Source of the DNA: Salticus scenicus
Taxonomy: Eukaryota > Arthropoda > Arachnida > Araneae > Salticidae
Length of the DNA stretch: 64,000 nucleotides
Assembly: GCA_963930645.1 (NCBI GenBank)
Contig: OZ005660.1
Location: 248,828,731-248,892,730 of the forward strand
Direction: 5' to 3'
The translations under genes and the position numbers were made by a program. The notes beneath the pieces are model-generated. The model saw only the letters and a program-made list of their open reading frames with translations, was not told the origin of the DNA and searched no databases. Positions 55,362 through 64,000 of this stretch are shown here, in pieces. Within the stretch, counting starts at the first letter, position 1. Each line of letters starts with the position of its first letter.

Positions 55362-55586
55362 TCCTCGCTTTCCCAAGATGGGGTCATTTTGAAGTTGAAA
55401 TCTAGTTAAGCACGCCTCATTCAAAAAGTGTGCTAATTCGCCACAGATAGCAAACATAACCAGTGGAATTTTGCAACTTCTAAACGATATAAAAAGGTGT
55501 TGTGCTGGTGATTTTCGCCAAGTGTGCCAAGCGGCACCTGAAAGCAATTTTTTTGCAGTAATGCCATGATCTTGGGAAAGCGAGGG
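55362..55586. mobile_element. piggyBac-like MITE with TTAA target (225 bp)
   Basis: Flanked by TTAA (55358-55361 and 55587-55590). Ends TCCTCGCTTTCCCAAGAT and, inverted, CCCTCGCTTTCCCAAGAT match over 17 of 18 bases. TTAA duplication with C-rich ends is the piggyBac pattern. The short minus-strand frame inside is not considered a gene. Confidence 0.85.
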
Positions 55587-55590
55587 TTAA

Positions 55591-56909
55591 TAAATTAATT
55601 CTACACTAACTAAATATTTATAATTCATACATCAGTCATAAGGTTGTGCTTGTATAAATAATTAAAATATAATAAATGGTTAAAATGTATAAATAATTAA
55701 GAAAATTAAGGTATAATTTATTTTTTTATTTATCAATGTTGCTTAGTAGAGACGAATCTAAAGTCAAGGTATCCAATATAAATATTAGCTTGTTTAATAA
55801 TATTTTGTTATATTTTACAAATTATATTTTTAAATTTCTATAAGAAATATTTAAAAACCACATTTTTTAAAAGCTGGATGTACAGTTTCATTCCACTAAA
55901 GCCATTAACTTTAATATGTAAAAAAAGTGATTTAAATCAGTGATAGTTTTTATTTTTTTACTTTTTAAATCAATTGATTTAAATCACTACAACCCTGTTG
56001 CAAGATTCTCAATTAATAGCATTTGCATACAAAGTTTTTATTCATTAGCTTTACAAGGCAAAATTAGCTCTGGCCGCATGGTCAGTTACTACTGAAGAAT
56101 TAGCCACTAATAAATTTGCTGCGGGTAGCCACCACAATGGCCACTGTTTGGCTACCTGCTGCAATTTTCACACACACACACACACACACACACAAAAAAA
56201 AATGTTTGTTTCCCTCAGTTGATTAATTTTAGCTATATCATGTGTATGCAGTAGGAAATCCACTCCCAGAAATCCATAGCACTTGGGACCAGAGACTGCA
56301 AATTTGAAAATTTTATGGATTTTAGTTTTTTTTTTTTTTTTTTTTTACTTGTTTGCAGTATAGACAAATGGTTTTTTTTTTTTTATTATTATTCATTTTT
56401 TTTTTTTTTTTTTAATTCTTTGAAATTACTTTTTATTTAAGCACAAAAACTTTATTATAAATTTCATTGTTTACTTTGGTTGTAACTTTTTAAAAGTATA
56501 TAACTTTTTTAAAGTATTTATAATTTTAGTAATACATATTAGGGTATTTATTTGCATTGTATAATTTTATATTGCTACTATTCAAAAGTTCTTAAAACAT
56601 CGTTTTTATCATATTAACTAGTATGCTGTGGCCATCACAAGTCTTTCTTCTATATAATCCTGTACAAATTTACCTAATATAAATTATTTGTTAAATTATA
56701 ATTTATTAAAATTATTTTCCATGATGAATGCAGACGATTTTTATCTGAAAGTAGTTTAATATTAAATGCCAAAAGAAAATCAGTTTTGTTCAGACATGAG
56801 AAGAAATGAATTTTCTTCCCATTATTTCATTTATTTATTTTTTCATTAAAAATGGGAAAAATCAATAACATAGTATAAATTATCACTGATCTATGGTTTG
56901 ATAATTCAT
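55591..56909. other. Intergenic AT-rich stretch with a hAT-type terminus and (CA)n
   Basis: At 55925-55997 the minus strand starts CAGGGTTGTAGTGATTTAAA, a hAT-type end without a visible partner. (CA)n at 56170-56193. Long T runs at 56326-56346 and 56396-56414. No gene is supported. Confidence 0.45.
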
Positions 56910-57990
56910 TTTAAAGGTGTTGACGAGTTCTTTCGAAGATACCCATATTGAAAATTAACGAATTCCAAACGTCAAATTTCGTTCAAGGGTTTTGAGATAC
57001 AGTACCTACAAAATTTGTAACACACACACAGACACACATTTTCTAAAAGCAGTCAAATTGTGATCAGGACATCTCAAAACATGTAAATACATCAAAAAGT
57101 GTTTAAAAATTTTCACAAAGCCAATATTTCCTTCAAACATAGAAGACAGTAAAAATAAGATTTTTTTTTTTTTTTTTCTAAGTTTTTTATGGCAAAAATG
57201 AAAGAAAAAATCGATAATGTTGTTTTAAATTAACGCAGATCAGTGGTTCAGCCATTTCTTCTTCTTATTTTTTTTTTTTTCTTTTTCGTATGCATATAAA
57301 GAGAAAGTATTGAATTAGTAAAAAGTTTCAAACTCCAGTTTTGATGGATTTACACGTTTGAGGATGCTCTGATCACGATTGAACTGATTTTAGAAAATGT
57401 CTGTCTGTCAGTCAGTCTTTCTCTCTCTCTGTGTGTGTGTGTATCACTAATGTAGTAGACACTGCATCTCATTAACCAATTAATGAAATTTAACCATACT
57501 TGGAATTTTGTTGAAACCTGACATAAACTGATACAGATTAGATTTGGCGATCAATTGTTCAACAGGTCGGGCTGTAATCCCATTATTTCTAAATTTTTAA
57601 CATGAACAAAACAAAATTTCATATAACTCTACAAAATGAGTTATTTTAAACAATGTAATTATAAAATTAATTGTTAATTAATAATTGTTAATCAATGATT
57701 GTGAAATTAATATAAATTATTGATAATAGTAGTAATAAATTAGGGGGGGAGGGAAATGTGCATCTGAGAACTTCGTTTCCTGTAGTGATGTAACTCTGTC
57801 ACATAAAAATCGTCTACATTTATATGGAAAATAATTTAATAAATTTCTATTTTATGATTTTGGTGTATAATTAAAATATGCAGAAGAAAGTCTTGTGGTG
57901 GCACTATCACACTAAAGGTATTGATAAGCTCTTTTAAAAGATACCCATGGTGAAAACTTGTCCCCTCTGGGCAATAAATGTAAAGGAAAA
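56910..57990. repeat. Inverted pair of hairpin-headed repeats
   Basis: A minus-strand copy (about 56910-57165, with ATACCCAT...TTGAAAATTAACG and GATCAGGACATCTCAAAAC) faces a plus-strand copy (about 57279-57990). The second has head TTTTTCGTATGCATATAAAGAG, then GAAAGTATTG, TTTTGATGGATTTACACG, a GTCTGTCAGTC/GTGTGT tract and, near its end, CTCTTTTAAAAGATACCC. Confidence 0.6.
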
Positions 57991-58842
57991 TATATTCCAT
58001 AGTCTGCAGAACTGCTTTTCTTTTTCTGTTTTTTAGTAGCTTTTAAAATAATTTATATTTTTTTCCATACATTTGGATAGAGATCATTGCATTATGTGAT
58101 CTGTATAAATCATGTTAAAAAAAATCACCTAGGAAGCAATAAGCCTAGGATAAATAAAGCTTATAAAATAAAATTTGATTCGTAGAGTTTAGAGTGCTAT
58201 TCAGTCAAATGTGATATCATTGACAGTTTATTACCTACAATTTCACAGTAAAAATATAAAAAATAATTAGAAAAAATTAATTATAATAGAACTAACCTTT
58301 AATAGCTGTTTGTTTTTAGCATCATGAAGTATATATATTAACGTTTATCAATAATTGTTTCAAAATTTTTAAGCTATAATGATGTTCTCTTGTAATTATT
58401 ATTATTATTCACGTTTAATTTTAATATGTTTGTCAACTAATTTAAAGTTAATATAAGGTTATTATTATCATATTTCAATTAATTAAAAAATGATGAAAAT
58501 TTTGAAAAATTGGGCTTCATAATGTACTAGGACATCTCAGTAAGTATCTTCGTGTTGAATCACATGACTGTCCTTATTACCATTTTAGTGTTATGCTGTC
58601 TGGAGACACACATCCAGACACTGTCTTTTTTATATATGAAGATTTACTCGTATTATTGAAAAATCTAGTACTTATTGTAGATGAGAAAATTCAAAACTGA
58701 TTGGTTTCAATTAAATAATCATACAAAATTGTTTCTTATAAATACCACAACTGGCATATTGTTATTGAATATAATTTTTGGTTTATGGGAGAACATAACT
58801 GTCAGTTTTTATTTATTTATTTATTTTTCCTTTTGAAATGTT
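57991..58842. other. Intron-like or intergenic AT-rich stretch
   Basis: No repeat or gene is recognised. It would be the end of the intron if the terminal exon at 58864 belongs to the transcript starting at 48.9 kb. Confidence 0.4.
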
Positions 58843-58975
58843 TTTTATTTTCTCTCTCTGCAGGTGCTGCGAGAACTTGTCTATTACAGAGAAAAACATT
58901 AGATGTTGAATTAAATTAGTAATGTTCAATTAGCTTCGCTATGCAAATAAAGAAATTTTATGTAATTTTTTAAAT
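58843..58975 (+). other. Candidate terminal exon: splice acceptor, short frames, poly(A) signal
   Basis: A clean polypyrimidine tract ends in TTTCTCTCTCTGCAG (to 58863) and is followed by GTGCTGCGAGAACTTG. All three frames are short: VLRELVYYREKH then stop, AARTCLLQRKTLDVELN then stop, or CCENLSITEKNIRC then stop. AATAAA lies at 58946-58951, so cleavage near 58970 is likely. If spliced directly to the donor at 49082 the third frame is used. No family is recognised. It may be the end of a small protein gene or a non-coding RNA. Confidence 0.4.
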
Positions 58976-59697
58976 AAAAATGCATAAATACATATTGTTT
59001 CTTTTGATTCTTTTTGAAATTTGAATCTCAAACCAATACAGGTAGGTTGGAAGTCAGTCCTTCGTTGTATCTTGCCGAACAGTCCACAATTTGTAGTAAT
59101 TAAAACAAATTCAGCATATGGAACAAAGCACAAATAAAATTAATATGTTTAATCAAATAGAAAATACGTATGTATGTATATGTATATATATAAGCATATG
59201 TAAAAAAAAAAAAAAAAAAAGCATATGTAAAAAAAAAAGCAAATCAGTTTTGGTAAAAATATGTGTGTTTTTAAGCTACGTAAGTACTTTCTAAATTTTT
59301 TCTCTTGTTTTTATATTTTATCTAATAATTGCACTGAGTTTAATTTTGTTTCTAATATTGACGTTCACTGAGACTTGATTCTTGGCTTCTTTTTAGCTGC
59401 ATTTCATTGATACAACCTGTCGTCCAAAAAAGTTGGATCATATTAATTACAGTGATTTGAATTAGTGATTAACTTTACAGTTTTACTTCACGATCACCAT
59501 TATGCATCACAATGAGAAAACATGGAGGTAATCAGGAATTTAACTGCATGTAATTAATGTGATCCAACTTTGTTGAATGCCAGGTGGTATGAAATGCTGC
59601 TTAAAAAAAAAAAAAAAAAAAAAAAAAGTCAAGGGTTACATACAAACGGAACGCTTGCAATTTCGATGACGTAAATTTTGCAAGTTTTTTGCAAATA
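58976..59697. other. Intergenic AT-rich stretch
   Basis: A runs at 59202-59220 and 59604-59627 and a short duplicated AAGCATATGTAAAAAAAA. No gene is supported. Confidence 0.5.
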
Positions 59698-59910
59698 CAG
59701 TCGGCAACAAAAGTAACAGAGCACTAGCGAAAATTCCTATGTAAAAAAAGTACACTTAATGCAGATTTGTTAAATAAATCCTTGTCGAATCCTGTTCTTA
59801 GTCAGTCTAAGAACATGATTCGACAAGGATTTATTTAACAAAACAGTGTCAAGTGTGCTTTTTTCACATAGGAATTTTTGCTAGTGCTCGGATACTTTTG
59901 CTGCCGACTG
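59698..59910. mobile_element. Tc1/mariner-like MITE, AGTCGGCAGCAAAAG family, copy 2 (213 bp)
   Basis: Left end CAGTCGGCAACAAAAGTAAC after TA; right end, inverted, CAGTCGGCAGCAAAAGTATC. The whole element is nearly palindromic (TAAATAAATCCTTGTCGAAT and its inverse lie near the centre). Flanks CATACAAACGGAACGCTTGC and CATACATTTGGAACGCCTGC are similar direct repeats, suggesting the insertion sits within another repeat. Confidence 0.85.
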
Positions 59911-60213
59911 CAGTCATACATTTGGAACGCCTGCAAATGGCTTTGCAACTGGAAGTGTTTCATTTGTATGTACCCCCAAGAGTCAAGTCCTTTGAGCATC
60001 AAAAGGGGATGCAACTTAGAGACAATGGGAATGGATATGTTCATAAAGATAAAATTTATATGGTGGTATTTAAAATATTTGAAAATTGTATATACAGTAC
60101 ACTTATGCTGCTATTACATAAAAACTTTTTGCACAACATTTGAACCGATTTTTGCTCTAATTTCTGGAGACTGAAAAAAATTTTTGGTTCGGAAAATTCT
60201 CCAAAATACTTCA

Positions 60214-60324
60214 GATCTCAGTGGATGGTGTCACATTCAGTCTATGCCTGGAACCGGTTTGTAGCTGCATCTATAATGAACCAGTTCTGGTCCTAGACTG
60301 AAAGTGGTGCCATTTACTGAGATC
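60214..60324 (+). ncRNA. Candidate hairpin RNA (111 nt, about 49-pair stem)
   Basis: GATCTCAGT at 60214 pairs with ACTGAGATC ending at 60324, and pairing continues inward for about 49 positions with a loop of about 12 nt (near 60263-60274). Between the arms I count 36 Watson-Crick pairs, 9 G:U pairs and 4 mismatches on the plus strand. Nine of the ten transition differences are of the G:U type, which keeps pairing only for a plus-strand RNA. It could be a pri-miRNA-like or long-hairpin RNA, or a palindromic MITE. No promoter is identified. Confidence 0.4.
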
Positions 60325-61079
60325 AAAAAAGGAGAGTGACAAAAAATCAGTTTCAACTGTCAACATCACCTAAAACATGTGCTGAGGAAGTTCTGGATCT
60401 GGAAAGAATGCTATATATATTAGCTCTGAATAAAGCTATTAAGTTTTATCTTTAATTACAGTATAAAAGTTTCATGTTTTTTAGTAATAGTAAAATGTGG
60501 AATTGATGCATTTTTCTAATTTGGATTCTGTGTCTCCATTTGACATATTTGTGATCCATATCAGTTTAATGTAAATTGGAAGAATGTAATGTTTTTATTA
60601 TAAGCTTTTAAGACAAAGTTGTAGCAATTCAAAAATCATGAGAAAGGTTCAAAAAATGTTATTTAAAAAATTGCTCAAAATTATTTACAAGGAATTAGGT
60701 GAATAATAATTAATGTTCATTAGTTGTTAATTAAAGAAAACACTTGTTATATATAGACATAAATTTTACTATTAAAGATGTGATTCTTTTAGATTAGGTT
60801 ATGCTCAGTGGGTGATCCATGTATGCTAAATTAATTTTATATGAAAAAATCTGGAGTGACTCTGTTGGACTTTCTGATAAATTAAAGTAAGCGAAGTTGT
60901 TAAATGAAGAGAAGAGAAAATTATAATAGGGCATTTGAGTAATTTTCTCCATATAGTGTGTTCTTTAACATTATTGTACTTTAAAGAATTTGAGCCTGTA
61001 GATCATAATGTTAAAGAATTTCGCATTGTGTCACTATAAAATAACTAAGCACTAGATACTCCAAAATCAATAGGTCTTG
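60325..61079. other. Intergenic stretch with a repeat tail
   Basis: On the minus strand 60845-60890 carries CAGAAAGTCC...AGAGTCACTCCAGATTTTTT, the tail of the hairpin-headed repeat family. No gene is supported. Confidence 0.45.
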
Positions 61080-61215
61080 TGTTACGGTGACCTATAGCAT
61101 ATATACCAACATTCAGGTAAATTCATCAATGCATTCAGATGCTATCATGTTTACTCACACATATATACTACACACACATGCATATAGTACCATGAAAATA
61201 GCAAAAATGAACTCT
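61080..61215 (-). repeat. Fragment of the hairpin-headed repeat family
   Basis: TGACCTATAGCATATATACC, a CACACA tract and ATAGCAAAAATGA...GACCTCAAA match, inverted, the first part of the 19.2-kb copy and 8590-8780. Confidence 0.55.
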
Positions 61216-61599
61216 GAGACCTCAAAGCCTATCGAAATACCAAAATCTCAAAGTAAAATTTTTGTCATTATTACAATATTTTCTTTACATATTTGTAGAG
61301 TATAAGTAATATTGCTATTGCTAGGGGATAAGGCTGATTATCTTTTTTATGAATTTAAAACTGCAGGGATACTTTTTTATATTTGTGTGTTGGCGGGGGG
61401 GGGGGGGATTCACTCCCCAACAGACAGAATTTTCTGTAATGATTTGCAGACTGCAGTATAGAACTGCTAAACTAAGTTTTAAATCACATGAAGCTATTAG
61501 CAATTAATAAATTAAGTAATACCTGCACATAAAAAGAAAACAAAGAATGTACAAAAGAACAGTAATCTAGAGACATGATGTAAATTGTATTACTTTTCT

Positions 61600-63770
61600 T
61601 ATCTCTATACCTGATAGAGAAAGTTTTTTTTTTTTTGGATCAAATAGCTGAAATTGAGTTTTTGTTAAATTTAAATGTTTTGAGGTCCCCTGAATCTGAA
61701 AATCATGTTTTTAGCAGTTAGTCTGTTATCAACATATCTCTAGAACAAATAGTAGCAGAAAGTCCAAACTGTAATGTACAAAATGTGCATCATATAGGGA
61801 TGCTACACTAAACTTTTCTTTGAGATCAAGCAAGTAGTTCGTGTACAAGGGCATCCAAGAGAATTCAAACGTATTATCCTTGGAAAAATTTTGAGTAAGT
61901 ACAGTGTAACAGCATTAAGCTGACTTAAACATTTTTTTTTTTTTATGCATAAAAACATGTCTTGTGTATATTGTGATATGGAAATCTTTTGTTTACAGGG
62001 CTACCCAAAATATTTGGATATTTGGGGCTATACTTATATTGACCAAACGTCCCCATTTCCTGGGGACAAATGGGGATTTCCTTTTTTTTTTTTGAAAGCA
62101 TTTTTCTAAGTTTTAAATAATTGTAGAAAGTAAATTATTAATCAGTAATACTTTATTTTTAGTCCTTATTTATTAGGAATGAAAAAATACACCCATAATT
62201 GGATATTTGTAGCAATTTTTAACGCTTCTCTATTATAAAGGTATTTTGATCTGGACAGCCTAGCTATACTTGAAAATTGCTGGAATAGTAATTCATTTTT
62301 TGGTAGGTGTTTTTTGATTGGGACTAAATTTAAGTACACAATATTGTTTATAGACAATATGACAACAGAGCTACCAAAAATTGAGCTAAATGTTCTTTTA
62401 TATACAATGTAATTGATGGGAGTGCTTCGATGCACGTTACTGTGTCGACAAACACTGCTCAGAAAGAAAAATTAGTGTTTCAAATTCATACTGTAAAAAA
62501 AGTAATTTTTGAAATTTAACTTTGTTTTTTCTTGTATAATATCATGTTTTGAGGTACCCTGATTACAAAAGTCCAATTTTTAGTGATTAATCTGTATGTA
62601 TTCATATTACCATATCTTAAAATATCTAGTGTGTCACACACATCATTTTCTCTTACCCTGCATTTCAATATTATAATGATTGATTGCATATTAAATTTTA
62701 AGTTCAATAGCATAAGATAATAAAATTCAATATACTTTTAGAACATTCTAAAATAGTTTTAAAAACAATTTTATTTGATATGCAGCTCTGTGCATAGAAT
62801 TATTACAAAAAAAAAAAAAAAAAAAAAGGCTATTAATAATTTACCTTCAAACTTGCCAGTCTTTATAAAATTTTTGCCGGTAACCTAATATGAAATTCAA
62901 AGTGCTAAATTTGAATTTCCTGCAGTTATTTACTATTAAGTTATGCGATAACAGACACACATACAGATCAACTGCTAAAAATTGGACTTTCGTAATCAGG
63001 CCACTTCAAAACATGATATAATACAAAAAACAAAGTTGAAAATAAAACTTAAAAAATTACTTTATTTGCAGTATGCATACGAAACATTAATTGTGCAGTG
63101 TCCGGCACCATAGTAAAATATACAAACCACTTCTGTTAATTAGATTCAATAGAAAAGAACATTTTGCTTAATTCTGAGTATCCCTGTATATTGTCTATAA
63201 TCAATATGCACTATTAAGAATACTTTATATTAAAAATTAGTCTTCTTTGAAAAGCATTTAATGCAAAAGGAATTATTATTCCTCCAAGTATAGCCCCATC
63301 CAAATACTTTAATTGGCCTTGTAAATGAATGATGAATAATTTTCATACCACAATCTACACAAAACATGCTTTTATGAATTAATATATATATATATATATA
63401 TATTCCATTTTGGTTAAGTCAGCCTGTAGATGTTACACTGTATTTGCCAGATATTTCCCCTTAGACAATGTATTTGAATTCACTTGGATGTTCCTGTACA
63501 CAAACCATTTGCTTGGTCTCAACGAAAAGTTTACTGTAACATCCCTATATGATACGCATATAGAATACTAAGTTTGGACTTTCTGCTATTATTTGTTCTT
63601 GAGATATGCTGATAACAGATACACACTCAGACTAACCGCTAAAAACATGGTTTTTGGATTCAGGGGACCTCAAAATGTGTAAATATGATAAAAACACACT
63701 TTCAAAAATTTTGACTGATAAACAATACGTTACCTATGTGGGAAGAGAAAGTAAAAAAAAAGAAAATGCA
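61600..63770. repeat. Nested palindrome of hairpin-headed repeats (about 2.2 kb)
   Basis: The outer arms (about 61600-62050 and 63270-63770) share, inverted, GGATTCAGGGGACCTCAAAA, GTAGCAGAAAGTCCAAACT-type and ATTTGGAT.TTTGGGGCTATA phrases. Inner arms (about 62535-62640 and 62920-63020) share CCTGATTAC.AAAGTCCAATT. The order is A, B, inverse B, inverse A around a centre with an A run (62808-62828). Confidence 0.65.
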
Positions 63771-64000
63771 TGAAATTCGAATTTGATATTTTGAAGTACG
63801 TTTTAAGTTGCCACTTAAAAGTTTGATCAAAATAGGTAAGTTTGAAGTCAAATTAATAACAGCCCTTTTTTTTTTTTTTTAAATAACTCTAAGCACTACT
63901 GTTGAGCGGGACTTGAGGGGTTGGTATCCCTCTCACATACAATTATATGTCAAACAACTATTCCTAAACCAATTTTAAATTATTTTTGAATTACATTGAA
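63771..64000. other. Window edge, AT-rich
   Basis: Nothing is recognised beyond a T run at 63867-63880 and a slightly GC-richer piece near 63900-63930. Confidence 0.4.

Noticed and set aside
55347..55547. 66-codon minus-strand frame
   Set aside because: It lies almost wholly within the piggyBac-like MITE and shows no protein features.
59853..60174. Two overlapping plus-strand frames of 96 and 98 codons and one minus-strand frame
   Set aside because: They start inside the right end of a Tc1-like MITE and have no recognisable motif; overlapping frames of equal length argue for chance.

Overview
The window looks like AT-rich, transposon-dominated animal DNA, most likely from an arthropod and plausibly a spider or other arachnid. 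The pointers are the mix of Ty3/Gypsy, Ty1/Copia, RNase H-bearing LINE, hAT-like and Tc1/mariner-like elements, tRNA-derived SINEs with (CCAA)n tails, long A/T runs and many microsatellites. There is no bacterial or organellar signature. The taxonomic call is inference from style, not from a marker gene.

Layout. 1-5122: a decayed Ty3/Gypsy element on the minus strand with its 5' LTR at 4506-5122; its other LTR lies outside the window. 5142-6156: a 5'-truncated LINE that keeps its RNase H domain. 6507-7138: a pogo/Tigger-like non-autonomous element. 7843-11332: a hAT-like element holding a broken transposase. 12282-16223: a young Ty1/Copia element with 252-bp LTRs that differ at 2 positions and a TTATC target duplication, but with a broken pol. 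16405-17524: a C2H2 zinc-finger gene (nine intact fingers) whose 3' end has decayed. 17.9-22.5 kb: a nested set of non-coding elements and a SINE with a perfect 13-bp target duplication. 22.5-31 kb: mostly AT-rich DNA plus a 3.3-kb dispersed repeat carrying an inserted TA-flanked element. 31.1-32.3 kb: a tandem array. 32.9-39.1 kb: a dense cluster of inverted repeats, with a 3.2-kb element (8-bp target duplication ACTGACTG) that contains a 1.1-kb fold-back. 39-48 kb: AT-rich DNA with short hAT-like MITEs. 48.8-49.1 kb: a CpG-containing, promoter-like segment followed by a strong splice donor. 51-56 kb: five more terminal-inverted-repeat elements. 58.8-59.0 kb: a strong splice acceptor, short reading frames and a poly(A) signal. 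60.2 kb: a 111-nt hairpin rich in G:U pairs. 61.6-63.8 kb: a nested palindrome.

Function. Apart from the zinc-finger gene and a possible plus-strand transcription unit between about 48.9 and 58.97 kb, no host gene is recognisable. The genes present are mobile-element genes (gag, protease, integrase, reverse transcriptase, RNase H, transposase) and almost all are disabled. Both LTR retrotransposons have lost the RNase H part of pol by internal deletion. Seven elements carry perfect 8-bp target duplications and an eighth carries one matching at 7 of 8 bases, so hAT-like activity has been a main force shaping this region. All identifications are from reading the sequence; no database search was run.
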